Shown one piece after another: positions 17,215 to 23,945 of a DNA stretch of 33,644 bases. The notes under the pieces were generated by a model that was given only the letters and a program-made list of their open reading frames with translations, made no database searches and had not been told where the DNA came from. The translations under genes were made by a program, and so were the position numbers. Position 1 is the first letter of the stretch; each line of letters starts with the position of its first letter. Origin of the DNA: Minisyncoccota bacterium (GTDB taxonomy: Bacteria > Patescibacteriota > Minisyncoccia > UBA6257); the NCBI GenBank assembly GCA_028695015.1, contig JAQVJR010000001.1, forward strand, positions 1 through 33,644, read 5' to 3'.

Positions 17215-18285
17215 TTAACCAGTCCAATAATATGCCATGATACTAAAATCCACTAAATCAATCTTACCATCACCATTCAAGCGCTCTTGTTCAATCTTAG
17301 CAAACTCAGCACTAAGTACTTTCTTATACCAATAAGCAGCAATAGAAAAATCCACTAAATTAACCTTGCCATCGCAATTCAAATCTGCTTTACCACATTT
17401 CTGAACTTCTTTGATAACATTTCTCGTGCCCACTAAAAAACTTACTGCTTGACTAAAAGAACTTATTTCATTTTCTTTAGCTGCTTTGGATTTTGTAAAG
17501 TGATCTCCATAATCAAGAACCTCAGTACCAAAATTATATAAATAAACCCCATCAGAATCTGATTCTGTATTAACAAAAATTTCCTCATCAGAAGATACTT
17601 GAATAGTTATATTTGCATTTGATAAAGATTGACCAAAAATAGCAATACTATCTCCTCTTTTTACTTCTTCCTTATCAACTTCAATTGTTGGTGCAATAAA
17701 AACACCAGAAACATTTGTAATCACTCCAAAAGTAACCCCCACTGGAAAAGTTAAAAGTGAAGACCTGTTCCCATATTTATCTTCACTATAAATAGAAAAA
17801 ATATAATTACCAGCAGAAATACCAGAGAGGCTCAAAGTAAAATTAGCATCACTACCAGCCATTACTGTTGCTGCTACCTGAGCGTCTTTTAATAAAGTTA
17901 CTGTACTTTTAGGATAAGCTTTACCAGTAAAATTTATTCTAGTTTCTGCTGGGGCCACATAACCGCCACCACCGCCTCCAGGAAAAGTTAAAGTCGTAGT
18001 GGTTGTTGTATAACATCCAGAAGTATCAAATTCATCACAAGCTGGACTACATTTTAAAACTCCAAGTGGGTAATTAAAATCTTGGCAGGTTTTTCCTGCC
18101 AAGTCTGTGCCATCACATACTTCATTATCGTCTTTTATATTATCCCCACAAATAGAAATCTTAATTGTTGTATGAATATGAAAATCTATTATTGTCTTTA
18201 TCTCAGCAAAAATAATACCTATTTGATAAAATAAAACAAAAGCTATAATTAAAAAAATAAGATTTTTGTAAGATAATCCTTGCAT
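17215..18285 (-). CDS. Secreted dockerin-bearing surface protein
   Basis: The 356-residue protein has an N-terminal hydrophobic segment (about 8-27) that acts as signal or anchor. A cysteine-rich region (46-91) starts CGDNIKDDNEVCDG, a pattern known from 'ECDG'-type extracellular repeats. A poly-Thr/Gly linker (93-108) precedes two Ig-like domains (about 113-185 and 198-285). The C-terminus is a dockerin: loop 1 is DLNCDGKVNLVD (D301, N303, D305, N309, D312) and loop 2 is RLNGDGKIDLVD, each followed by FSI.AY. In loop 2 the first calcium ligand is Arg (R335) rather than Asp. It is the only dockerin protein in the window and is transcribed just upstream of two cohesin-like membrane proteins, so a calcium-dependent docking pair is a reasonable inference. 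Confidence 0.85.
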   Translation of the reverse strand: MQGLSYKNLIFLIIAFVLFYQIGIIFAEIKTIIDFHIHTTIKISICGDNIKDDNEVCDGTDLAGKTCQDFNYPLGVLKCSPACDEFDTSGCYTTTTTTLTFPGGGGGGYVAPAETRINFTGKAYPKSTVTLLKDAQVAATVMAGSDANFTLSLSGISAGNYIFSIYSEDKYGNRSSLLTFPVGVTFGVITNVSGVFIAPTIEVDKEEVKRGDSIAIFGQSLSNANITIQVSSDEEIFVNTESDSDGVYLYNFGTEVLDYGDHFTKSKAAKENEISSFSQAVSFLVGTRNVIKEVQKCGKADLNCDGKVNLVDFSIAAYWYKKVLSAEFAKIEQERLNGDGKIDLVDFSIMAYYWTG

Positions 18286-18309
18286 TCATCTCTTGTTTAT
18301 AGATTTAGA

Positions 18310-18906
18310 TTACTTTCTATCTATCTGAATCTTAAATTTCTTTTTTAAAATAGAAATTAAGGTTACTAAGAATATCATCGCTAAAATAATTGTATCCCAA
18401 GGATGATATTTAGCATACAAACTTATAAAGCGATAATAAATTCCTTGAAAGATATTAGCTGGAATAACAGAAAAATAAAGCTTTGTCGCTGCTGCCACAC
18501 CAATTGAAGTCATGCCTTGCTCAAGTTCTTGAATTGGTGAAGCACTTAAAAAAGCAAAATAATCTCCAGGCTTAACTCCTTTTACTGGTAAAATAATTTT
18601 AACCTGAACTAATTCACTTTCTCCAGGTTCTAAATAAAATTTCTTTGGTTCAAAATTAATCCATTTTGAATCTGGAATCATTTCAACAACATCCATTTTC
18701 CCTTCAACAGCAATTTGATAATTTGAAGGTTCATCTCCAGTATTCCTAACCACCACTGATGGGATTTCATAAATAGAGCCTGGTCTTAAAGGCTCATCCA
18801 TTTGTATTTTTCCAGTACCCACGCCAACACCTACCCTACCCAAAATCATCAAGGGCAAAGTCAATATTGTAAATATAACAATTAATAAAGTAAATTTATT
18901 ATTCAT
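18310..18906 (-). CDS. Membrane-anchored Ig-like surface protein
   Basis: The 198-residue product has a signal sequence (about 1-22). It is followed by a short Gly-rich stretch and a single beta-sandwich domain: SIYEIPSVVVRNTGDEPSNY, then WINFEPKKFYLEPGESELVQ and GVKPGDYFAFLSA. This resembles the DUF916/COG1470-type domains of cell-surface complexes in Gram-positive bacteria. A C-terminal membrane helix (about 172-187) ends in a basic tail, KKKFKIQIDRK, so the domain would face outward. It lies between the frameshifted surface gene and the dockerin gene and is likely part of the same transcript. In DUF916-type systems such proteins work with small secreted partners; here the neighbouring 147/174-residue protein could play that role (inference). 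Confidence 0.7.
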   Translation of the reverse strand: MNNKFTLLIVIFTILTLPLMILGRVGVGVGTGKIQMDEPLRPGSIYEIPSVVVRNTGDEPSNYQIAVEGKMDVVEMIPDSKWINFEPKKFYLEPGESELVQVKIILPVKGVKPGDYFAFLSASPIQELEQGMTSIGVAAATKLYFSVIPANIFQGIYYRFISLYAKYHPWDTIILAMIFLVTLISILKKKFKIQIDRK

Positions 18907-18945
18907 AAATTATATAAAACCCTAATAAACTGATAATCTTTTATA

Positions 18946-19032
18946 TTATCCTCCCCAAGCAGCTTGTACAGTTACTGTTGCGCTTTGTTGAACTGTTTCT
19001 TCACTAGTTGTTGGAGTAGTAATTTCTAACCC
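18946..19032 (-). other. Frame -1 continuation of the 19026-19469 gene
   Basis: Reading in the -1 frame from GGG at 19030-19032 gives 28 codons, GLEITTPTTSEETVQQ then SATVTVQAAWGG, ending at TAA 18946-18948. It aligns with QITTPNSSQAGTGVSVPITI at the end of the neighbouring Gly-rich protein. The zero-frame codons at the junction are GUU UUU UUG GGU UAG, a U-UUU-UUG slippery heptamer followed at once by a stop. Confidence 0.75.
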
Positions 19033-19469
19033 AAAAAAACACTTCCTGAAGCTATTAAACCAGTCTCTAAAGTGGTGTATGTCGTAGTCAAGGCGGTATA
19101 TGAAGCAGGCTCTGTTGCCCCATTTGTTGCTTTACCAAATTTATGCACATATTGATCTTCACCAGATGATCCTTCTAGCTGCCAACTAGCAGTATGGTCT
19201 CCTTTAATCTCTAAATTTGTTACCACTGATCCAACTTCAGCTTCTATATTTTTAACCCCATTACCTTCATTTATTACATTAAATGATTTTTTACTAGTGT
19301 TTAAAGGCATTGTCCCATAAGAAAAACTTGTTGGCGTAAGCGTAACTTGTACATCTCCTATTGTAACAGTAGCAGTTACAGTGCTTGTATCTGCCAAACC
19401 AATATTACCAATAATTATCCCAACAAAAGCCAAGGCACAAATAATAGATAATTTGCTTTTTGTATTCAT
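19026..19469 (-). CDS. Secreted surface protein, reading frame cut short at a T7 run
   Basis: The 147-residue reading frame has a signal peptide (about 1-26, ending GLADTS). It continues with VTLTPTSFSYGTMPLNTSKK and further strands, and ends abruptly at SGSVFLG with TAG. The C-terminal part of the large Gly-rich protein (19602-21617) has the same layout: a FDYGLMPAG-like start, a WTLS...YTHEF segment and LDTNIAPSSAMEFDLQITTP near the end. Here the matching end (GLEITTPTTSEE) lies in the -1 frame just past the T7 run (19033-19039). The intact protein would be 174 residues. So either the base run is miscounted, the gene is broken, or ribosomes/polymerase slip there. Function unknown; probably a surface or fibre subunit. 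Confidence 0.7.
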   Translation of the reverse strand: MNTKSKLSIICALAFVGIIIGNIGLADTSTVTATVTIGDVQVTLTPTSFSYGTMPLNTSKKSFNVINEGNGVKNIEAEVGSVVTNLEIKGDHTASWQLEGSSGEDQYVHKFGKATNGATEPASYTALTTTYTTLETGLIASGSVFLG

Positions 19470-19540
19470 ATGAATTAATTTTTTTATAATTTATATTTTT
19501 TAAATTCAATTTTTCGACCAATTATTTCTTTATACATTTT

Positions 19541-19569
19541 ATTATACCTAATCTTCTCTTGTCAAGCAA
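19541..19569 (-). promoter_or_regulatory. Promoter for the downstream surface operon
   Basis: TTGCTT (19564-19569), a 17-nt spacer and a perfect TATAAT (19541-19546) lie on the minus strand in the 132-nt gap before the ATG at 19469. A TTGACA overlaps the region but is only 13 nt from the -10. The predicted leader is about 65 nt, the longest in the window. Confidence 0.5.
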
Positions 19570-19601
19570 ATAAATTTTTTGTATTTATGTAATTTAAAAC
19601 T

Positions 19602-21617
19602 CTATGACTCTGTTGCTAAAATTGTTATTGGCACACTGACCCCAGTTCCTGCTTGTGAAGAATTAGGAGTGGTGATTTGTAAATCAAATTCCATTGCACT
19701 ACTAGGCGCAATATTAGTGTCTAAGGTTTTTTTATTAACTGAATAATCTAAAACCGTCCAGTTGCCTCTTGGATCTCCAGATTCATCAAGTTGTACAAAC
19801 TCATGAGTATATTTTAGATTTCCAGCAGATAAAGTCCATTCTTCATCACCAATGGTATTATCACCATAAATATATAAATCAACAGACACATTTGAATTAT
19901 TAATTACTGCTATTCCATAAGTTCCTGTTTCAGGTACTTGTGTAGAATCAATGGCTCTTTTTTTCCCACCAGCTGGCATTAAGCCATAATCAAATACAGC
20001 AGGACTAACACTGATATCAATAGAAACCACTAACTGAATAGTTGTTGATCCAGAAATAGCTAAAGGAGTTGATTGTAAGCTCACATCTCCTTCAGAAACT
20101 GTAATATCACTAGGACTTGTTATCTGAATTTTTATTGTTTCATTATCTAGGGCCCCAGAGCCAACATCTAATTGGATATAGACACATATTTGAGAATTAC
20201 TAACATTCATTGTGCCTGATACGGTTGCCTTAGATGAAGAAAAATTAACTCCATTAGTATTAAAAGCTGTGGCATCAACAGGAATAGAAGAAGCTTCACA
20301 AACAGCTTGTTGTTTGTAAAAAAGCTTAACATTAGAAAGATTAGCATCTGCATCTACTGTACCTGTTTCAGAGATAATAATTTTACTCACTGTCTGATTT
20401 GAATCACTAGTAAAAGTAAAAGCCCCACCAACATAATTATTAGTTGAAGGAATATCCATTACAGAAACATGATTTCCAGTAACACCAACAGTCAAAGTTT
20501 TATCAGCAGATATTGGAGTATAAGTAACAACAATTAATCCTTGACCACCAGCACCTGCTCTATCGCAATAATTCGATCCTGGTGCTCCACCACATCCTCC
20601 ACCACCACCACCATAAGCTCCACCATCTCCACCATTTCCTGGGTAGCCACCATTAGCTCTTTGACCACCACCTCCTCCACCACCACCACTTGGGCCATAA
20701 GTGGCTGAATTCCAAGCACTAACATTACCAGAATCAATTGATCCTTGACCACCAGCCCCTGAAGTACCACCACTAGTATTATCACCTCCTCCACCACCAC
20801 CTCCAGCACCCTTACCCACAGCACCAGAACTTCCATCAGATTCATCACCTCCTGCGCCTCCTCCTGAGCCATCATATCCTGCACCACCAGCACCACCAAT
20901 TGCTCTATTTGCTGTCTTTCCATCTGTGGATTGTCCACCATTAGCTCCACCACCACCAGAACCTCCATCACCCCCTGAATTCGAAGCTTCTTCACTTGTT
21001 CTCCCTACACCACTAGGACCAGCAGAACCTCCACCACCTCCTCCAGGAATACGAACAGCAGTTCTAGTCTTCCCACCATCACCTCCACTAAATTTTATAT
21101 CTCCTATTGAAGCTACTCCACCAACACCACCTGCATTATTCCCATCTACTGCATTTTTTCCAGCACCACAAGAAAGAACTGTATTTCCATTATCATCTTT
21201 TAAAAATGTATCTTGTTCTGAACCTCCTGCAGCTACAGCAATACTATGATTACCACTTGATAAAGATTGATTAGAGATAGAGGCATAAGAACCACCACCT
21301 CCTCCACCACCACCTTTTGTAGTAGCATTTCCATAAATACTACCATTGCCTCCTGCACCAATACATTCAATTTTATTATTAGAATCATCCCAATCAACTG
21401 GTACATTCCATGTACTCCCAGAAGTAATAAATCCTCGACATTGACCATTACCAATATCACTTCCAAAACCACAAACAGTTTGAGCTTCAGCTAATTGAGT
21501 CTTAGATCCGATAACAGAATCATTCCAAATCTGGAGAATGTGAAAAACTCCACCTTGGATTAAAGCGAAAATAATTAAAAAAACAATAAATCTATTAATA
21601 TCTTTATAAAAATTCAT
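19602..21617 (-). CDS. Large secreted Gly-rich surface protein
   Basis: The 671-residue protein has a hydrophobic N-terminus (about 9-29) as signal or anchor. Residues about 50-160 contain GFITSGSTWNVP...NKIECIGAGGNG and SGNHSIAVAAGG, the pattern of the Gly-rich domain found in phage tail and adhesin proteins (trimeric Gly-loop fold, from memory). Residues 101-365 are extremely Gly-rich (many GGGGG runs) and end QGLIVVTYTP. Residues about 375-530 form beta domains with two cysteines, and the last approx. 130 residues are a domain shared with the 19026-19469 protein, ending PITILATES. Probably a surface fibre or adhesin. It is preceded by a small membrane protein gene, 40 nt upstream, likely co-transcribed. 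AGG just before the ATG may serve as a weak ribosome-binding site. Confidence 0.8.
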   Translation of the reverse strand: MNFYKDINRFIVFLIIFALIQGGVFHILQIWNDSVIGSKTQLAEAQTVCGFGSDIGNGQCRGFITSGSTWNVPVDWDDSNNKIECIGAGGNGSIYGNATTKGGGGGGGGSYASISNQSLSSGNHSIAVAAGGSEQDTFLKDDNGNTVLSCGAGKNAVDGNNAGGVGGVASIGDIKFSGGDGGKTRTAVRIPGGGGGGSAGPSGVGRTSEEASNSGGDGGSGGGGANGGQSTDGKTANRAIGGAGGAGYDGSGGGAGGDESDGSSGAVGKGAGGGGGGGDNTSGGTSGAGGQGSIDSGNVSAWNSATYGPSGGGGGGGGQRANGGYPGNGGDGGAYGGGGGGCGGAPGSNYCDRAGAGGQGLIVVTYTPISADKTLTVGVTGNHVSVMDIPSTNNYVGGAFTFTSDSNQTVSKIIISETGTVDADANLSNVKLFYKQQAVCEASSIPVDATAFNTNGVNFSSSKATVSGTMNVSNSQICVYIQLDVGSGALDNETIKIQITSPSDITVSEGDVSLQSTPLAISGSTTIQLVVSIDISVSPAVFDYGLMPAGGKKRAIDSTQVPETGTYGIAVINNSNVSVDLYIYGDNTIGDEEWTLSAGNLKYTHEFVQLDESGDPRGNWTVLDYSVNKKTLDTNIAPSSAMEFDLQITTPNSSQAGTGVSVPITILATES
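20523..21317 (-). repeat. Low-complexity GGN-rich tract coding for poly-Gly
   Basis: On the coding strand this is a long series of GGT/GGA/GGC codons; the plus strand reads as CCACCACC-like repeats. Local G+C is clearly above the surroundings. Long shadow frames (Val/Glu-rich, Pro-rich) arise from it and are not real genes. Confidence 0.85.
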
Positions 21618-21657
21618 TTACCTGATAATGCTTTTTTAAAAAACTATTTAAAAAAAT

Positions 21658-21831
21658 TTATAATCCGATTTGAATAGTCACTTTTAAAAAATAAGCTGCT
21701 AATAATAGAAAAATCAAGGTCGCAAAAACTCCAGCAATAAAACCCGATAATGAAGAAGCTAAAGTTTTTCCTATCTTGAATTTAAAATCCCGAGGCTCTT
21801 TAGAAATAAAATCTCTTGTTAATTTTTGCAT
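21658..21831 (-). CDS. Small single-pass membrane protein (57 aa)
   Basis: An ATG at 21829-21831 opens a 57-codon frame ending at TAA 21658-21660. The product starts MQKLTRDFISKEPRDFK, is basic for about 22 residues, and then has one membrane helix, LSGFIAGVFATLIFLLLAAYF (about 28-48), ending KVTIQIGL. Position, a good promoter 50-80 nt upstream and a coherent N-in topology support it as real. It lies 40 nt upstream of the Gly-rich surface gene and is probably on the same message. No family is recognised; it may assist membrane anchoring or export of the large protein, but that is only a contextual guess. Confidence 0.6.
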   Translation of the reverse strand: MQKLTRDFISKEPRDFKFKIGKTLASSLSGFIAGVFATLIFLLLAAYFLKVTIQIGL

Positions 21832-21883
21832 TTTTTTAAATTATTAAAGTTATCAAATTACTCTTAATGTCAACCTTAATAAT

Positions 21884-21912
21884 ATTATACCTAAATACAA
21901 AATTAACCTCAA
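21884..21912 (-). promoter_or_regulatory. Promoter for the 57-aa gene and Gly-rich gene
   Basis: TTGAGG (21907-21912), 17-nt spacer, TATAAT (21884-21889) on the minus strand. The expected start is near 21877, giving a leader of about 46 nt. Confidence 0.55.
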
Positions 21913-21935
21913 GCAAATAATATTAAATAAAAAAG

Positions 21936-22006
21936 TACCCCCAGGAAGAATCGAACTTCCATCAATTGCTTAAAAGGCAACTGCTTTTCCATTAAGCTAT
22001 GGGGGC
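21936..22006 (-). tRNA. tRNA-Lys (anticodon UUU)
   Basis: The 71-nt cloverleaf reads from 22006 down. The acceptor GCCCCCA pairs with TGGGGGT (the first pair is G-U), the D stem is GCTT/AAGC, the anticodon stem GTTGC/GCAAT holds the loop CTTTTAA with anticodon TTT, and the T stem is GGAAG/CTTCC with the loop TTCGATT. The discriminator is A and CCA is not encoded, so the tail must be added after transcription. It reads AAA and AAG, heavily used codons in this Lys-rich proteome. It has its own promoter, divergent from efp. Confidence 0.95.
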
Positions 22007-22015
22007 AATTAAAAC

Positions 22016-22044
22016 TTGACGAAAAACCTATTAGATAATACTAT
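22016..22044 (+). promoter_or_regulatory. efp promoter
   Basis: TTGACG (22016-22021), 17-nt spacer, TACTAT (22039-22044) on the plus strand, predicted start about 22051. The leader of about 26 nt is A/T only and contains no Shine-Dalgarno. Confidence 0.5.
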
Positions 22045-22068
22045 ATCATTGAATAAAATATAAATCAA
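22040..22068 (-). promoter_or_regulatory. tRNA-Lys promoter
   Basis: TTGATT (22063-22068), 17-nt spacer, TATAGT (22040-22045) on the minus strand, about 34 nt from the tRNA 5' end. Its -10 overlaps the -10 of the opposite efp promoter. Confidence 0.5.
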
Positions 22069-22076
22069 TAAATAAT

Positions 22077-22637
22077 ATGATCTCTACATCTGATTTTGAA
22101 AAAGGCATGGTTTTAAAAATTGATAATCAGCCTTGGCAAATTATTAATTTTGAATTTTATAAACCTGGCAAAGGAGGCGCGGTCATGAGAACTCAATTAA
22201 AAAACTTTCTTACAGGCAAAGTATTAGAAAAAACTTTTCGTTCTGGAGATAAATTTGAACAAGCAGAAATTGATTATCAAACAGCTCTTTATCTTTATTC
22301 TGATAGAAAATCAGCTATTTTTCAGATAGAAAACTCTAAAGAAAGAATCAGTTTTGATTTAGAAAAAGTCCAAGATTTAACTAAATTCTTAAAAGAAAAA
22401 ACAGAAGTTTCTATTATCTTTATAGAAGATGAGCCTGTTTCTATAAAAATTCCAATAAAAATAGAATTAAAGGTTATAGAAGCTCCAGAGGCAGTAAGAG
22501 GCAATACAGTCAGTGGGGCTCTTAAAACTGTAACTTTGGAAAATGGATTAAAGATAAACACTCCCCTTTTTATTAAAGAAGGTGAAAAAATCATTATCAA
22601 TACAGAAACTGGTCAATATGTGGAAAGAGCTAAATAA
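22077..22637 (+). CDS. efp: Elongation factor P
   Basis: EF-P binds ribosomes stalled at poly-proline stretches and helps peptide bond formation. The 186 residues show the KOW-like N-domain MISTSDFEKGMVLKIDNQPW, the loop KPGKGGAV with K32 at the position of the modified residue, and two OB-fold domains ending with the EF-P signature segment GLKINTPLFIKEGEKIIINT. Length is standard. It is the only plus-strand protein gene in the window. Its stop is 2 nt from the stop of the convergent HAD gene, with no terminator visible between them. Which enzyme modifies K32, if any, cannot be told: no epmA or ymfI homologue is present here. Confidence 0.97.
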   Translation: MISTSDFEKGMVLKIDNQPWQIINFEFYKPGKGGAVMRTQLKNFLTGKVLEKTFRSGDKFEQAEIDYQTALYLYSDRKSAIFQIENSKERISFDLEKVQDLTKFLKEKTEVSIIFIEDEPVSIKIPIKIELKVIEAPEAVRGNTVSGALKTVTLENGLKINTPLFIKEGEKIIINTETGQYVERAK

Positions 22638-22639
22638 CC

Positions 22640-23461
22640 TTAAATTACTTTTAAAATATCTCTAATATCTTCACTCACATAACCTTTGAATAAATCCTTT
22701 ACTGCTTGTTTTTCATAATCAGGTGTTTGAGAACTAGCTATTAAGAAAACATTACAACCAAGTTTGCCAGGCAAAACCAAATCCAATTCAAATACATCAC
22801 CAACTATCAAGCATTGTTCTGGTTTCACAGATGATTGTTCCCAGATTTGATTTAAAACATCATAATATCGTTTTCTTCTTAAATAAATCTTTCTTTCCAA
22901 ACCTTGTATTTTTATAAACTCAGGCACTAAATCAAAATTGGTATCAAGCCAATTTTTTTGTGCATCACCAAGGATTTTCAATTTTTCTTTACCTAAAGGA
23001 TTTAATACTTGTATTTTATTCAAAACTGCATCTGGTCTTGAATTAGTTACTATAAAAACTGGTAATTTTTTAATTAATTTTTCTAAAACTTCTTTAGCTT
23101 CTTCTTTAAAACAAATTCTACTCTTTAAATAATTCTGGCGGAAAATCTGATGAACAACTTTATCCCTTTCTTTATTTTTTTTAAATACATCATATTTATC
23201 TAAAAGAACTTGAGCAACAGCTGAGGCTAAAAGATAATCATCAGCCTTAGCTGGAGCAATAATCAATCCCTTATCTTTCCAACCATATTGTTCAGGGTTT
23301 TTCAAAACTTCCTTTTCAATCTCTTCCCATTCTTTATCTAAATTATCTTTGCCTAAAAGATTAGCATAATCTTTCTTAAAACTTTTTAAAAATGGCTTGG
23401 CTTCTTCTTGAACCTGAGTTAAAGTACCATCAAAATCTAAAACAACAATCTTATTCTTCAT
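22640..23461 (-). CDS. HAD-superfamily hydrolase
   Basis: The 273-residue protein has the HAD phosphatase motifs: motif I DFDGTLT (residues 8-14, nucleophile Asp), motif II VTNSR (Thr/Asn in the middle), and motif IV GDVFELDLVLPGKLG. Helical cap residues lie between motifs I and II (about 20-130). HAD enzymes remove phosphate from small molecules or proteins; the substrate cannot be told from sequence. The start codon overlaps the HIT gene stop by one base, so the two are probably co-translated. Convergent to efp. Confidence 0.85.
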   Translation of the reverse strand: MKNKIVVLDFDGTLTQVQEEAKPFLKSFKKDYANLLGKDNLDKEWEEIEKEVLKNPEQYGWKDKGLIIAPAKADDYLLASAVAQVLLDKYDVFKKNKERDKVVHQIFRQNYLKSRICFKEEAKEVLEKLIKKLPVFIVTNSRPDAVLNKIQVLNPLGKEKLKILGDAQKNWLDTNFDLVPEFIKIQGLERKIYLRRKRYYDVLNQIWEQSSVKPEQCLIVGDVFELDLVLPGKLGCNVFLIASSQTPDYEKQAVKDLFKGYVSEDIRDILKVI

Positions 23462-23823
23462 TATCCTCTAGGATCAACTTTAATACCATCATTTAAATAT
23501 CGAGGCACAATATGAATATGTGGCCGATGAGCAACTTCAGATTGAGCCGCCTCTCCTTGATTAATCATTAAGTTATAACCATCAGCCTTTAATTCTTTCA
23601 TATGTTTTTCTGCTAATTCTCTAGCTAAAGAACAAATCTTCTGCCATTCTTGTTCAGGCATTTCTCCAATATTAGCCGTATGATTCTTAGAAAACAAAAC
23701 AATATGACCTTTAGCAATTGGATGAATATCAAAAATAACTAAGAAATTATCATCTTCATAATATTTCTCTGAAGGTATTTCCCCTTTTATTATCTTACAA
23801 AAAACACAATCATCTTTTAACAT
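23461..23823 (-). CDS. HIT-family nucleotide hydrolase/transferase
   Basis: The 120-residue protein opens with CVFCKIIKGEIPSEK, typical of HIT proteins (the Cys pair is part of a zinc site in many members), and ends HRPHIHIVPRYLNDG. HIT proteins cleave nucleoside-phosphoramidates or dinucleotides; the nucleophile is the middle His of HxHxHxx. Here H102 and H104 match the second and third His, but the first position is Arg (R100) with a His one residue before, so the triad is slightly altered. Its ATG is separated from the next upstream gene end by about 65 nt. Tight overlap with the HAD gene suggests they work in one nucleotide-related route, but this is an inference. Confidence 0.9.
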   Translation of the reverse strand: MLKDDCVFCKIIKGEIPSEKYYEDDNFLVIFDIHPIAKGHIVLFSKNHTANIGEMPEQEWQKICSLARELAEKHMKELKADGYNLMINQGEAAQSEVAHRPHIHIVPRYLNDGIKVDPRG

Positions 23824-23888
23824 ATTTTTAATTTATTAAATTTTTCTAAAATATATCTGTATTCATAAAACTGCCTAATCTTTTTTTG

Positions 23889-23945
23889 TCAGTCTTTGAT
23901 GCAGCGAACCGAGCGGCCATCCCCCCGGTGAGTAGGCCAGCCTAA
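23889..23945 (-). other. In-frame continuation of the FISUMP gene beyond TGA
   Basis: After TGA 23946-23948, the same frame reads LGWPTHRGDGRSVRCIKD and then a second TGA (23889-23891). The last residues, SVRCIKD, match the usual end of FISUMP-domain proteins, so the sequence has been selected as protein. The bases 23901-23940 are about 72% G+C against roughly 30% around them. Confidence 0.8.

Noticed and set aside
16283-17227. Longer start (TTG 17227) for the second cohesin-like gene
   Set aside because: It would overlap the dockerin gene end by 13 nt, while the ATG at 17203 directly precedes a normal signal sequence.
20534-21494. Additional frames on both strands in the Gly-rich tract (Val-rich, Pro-rich, Thr-rich)
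   Set aside because: They are shadows of the GGN repeat codons of the 19602-21617 gene, with low-complexity products and no independent start signals.
23824-23888. Strong promoter for the HIT-HAD genes
   Set aside because: Only weak hexamers (CTGACA-like and TATGAA) are seen on the minus strand; not enough for a call.
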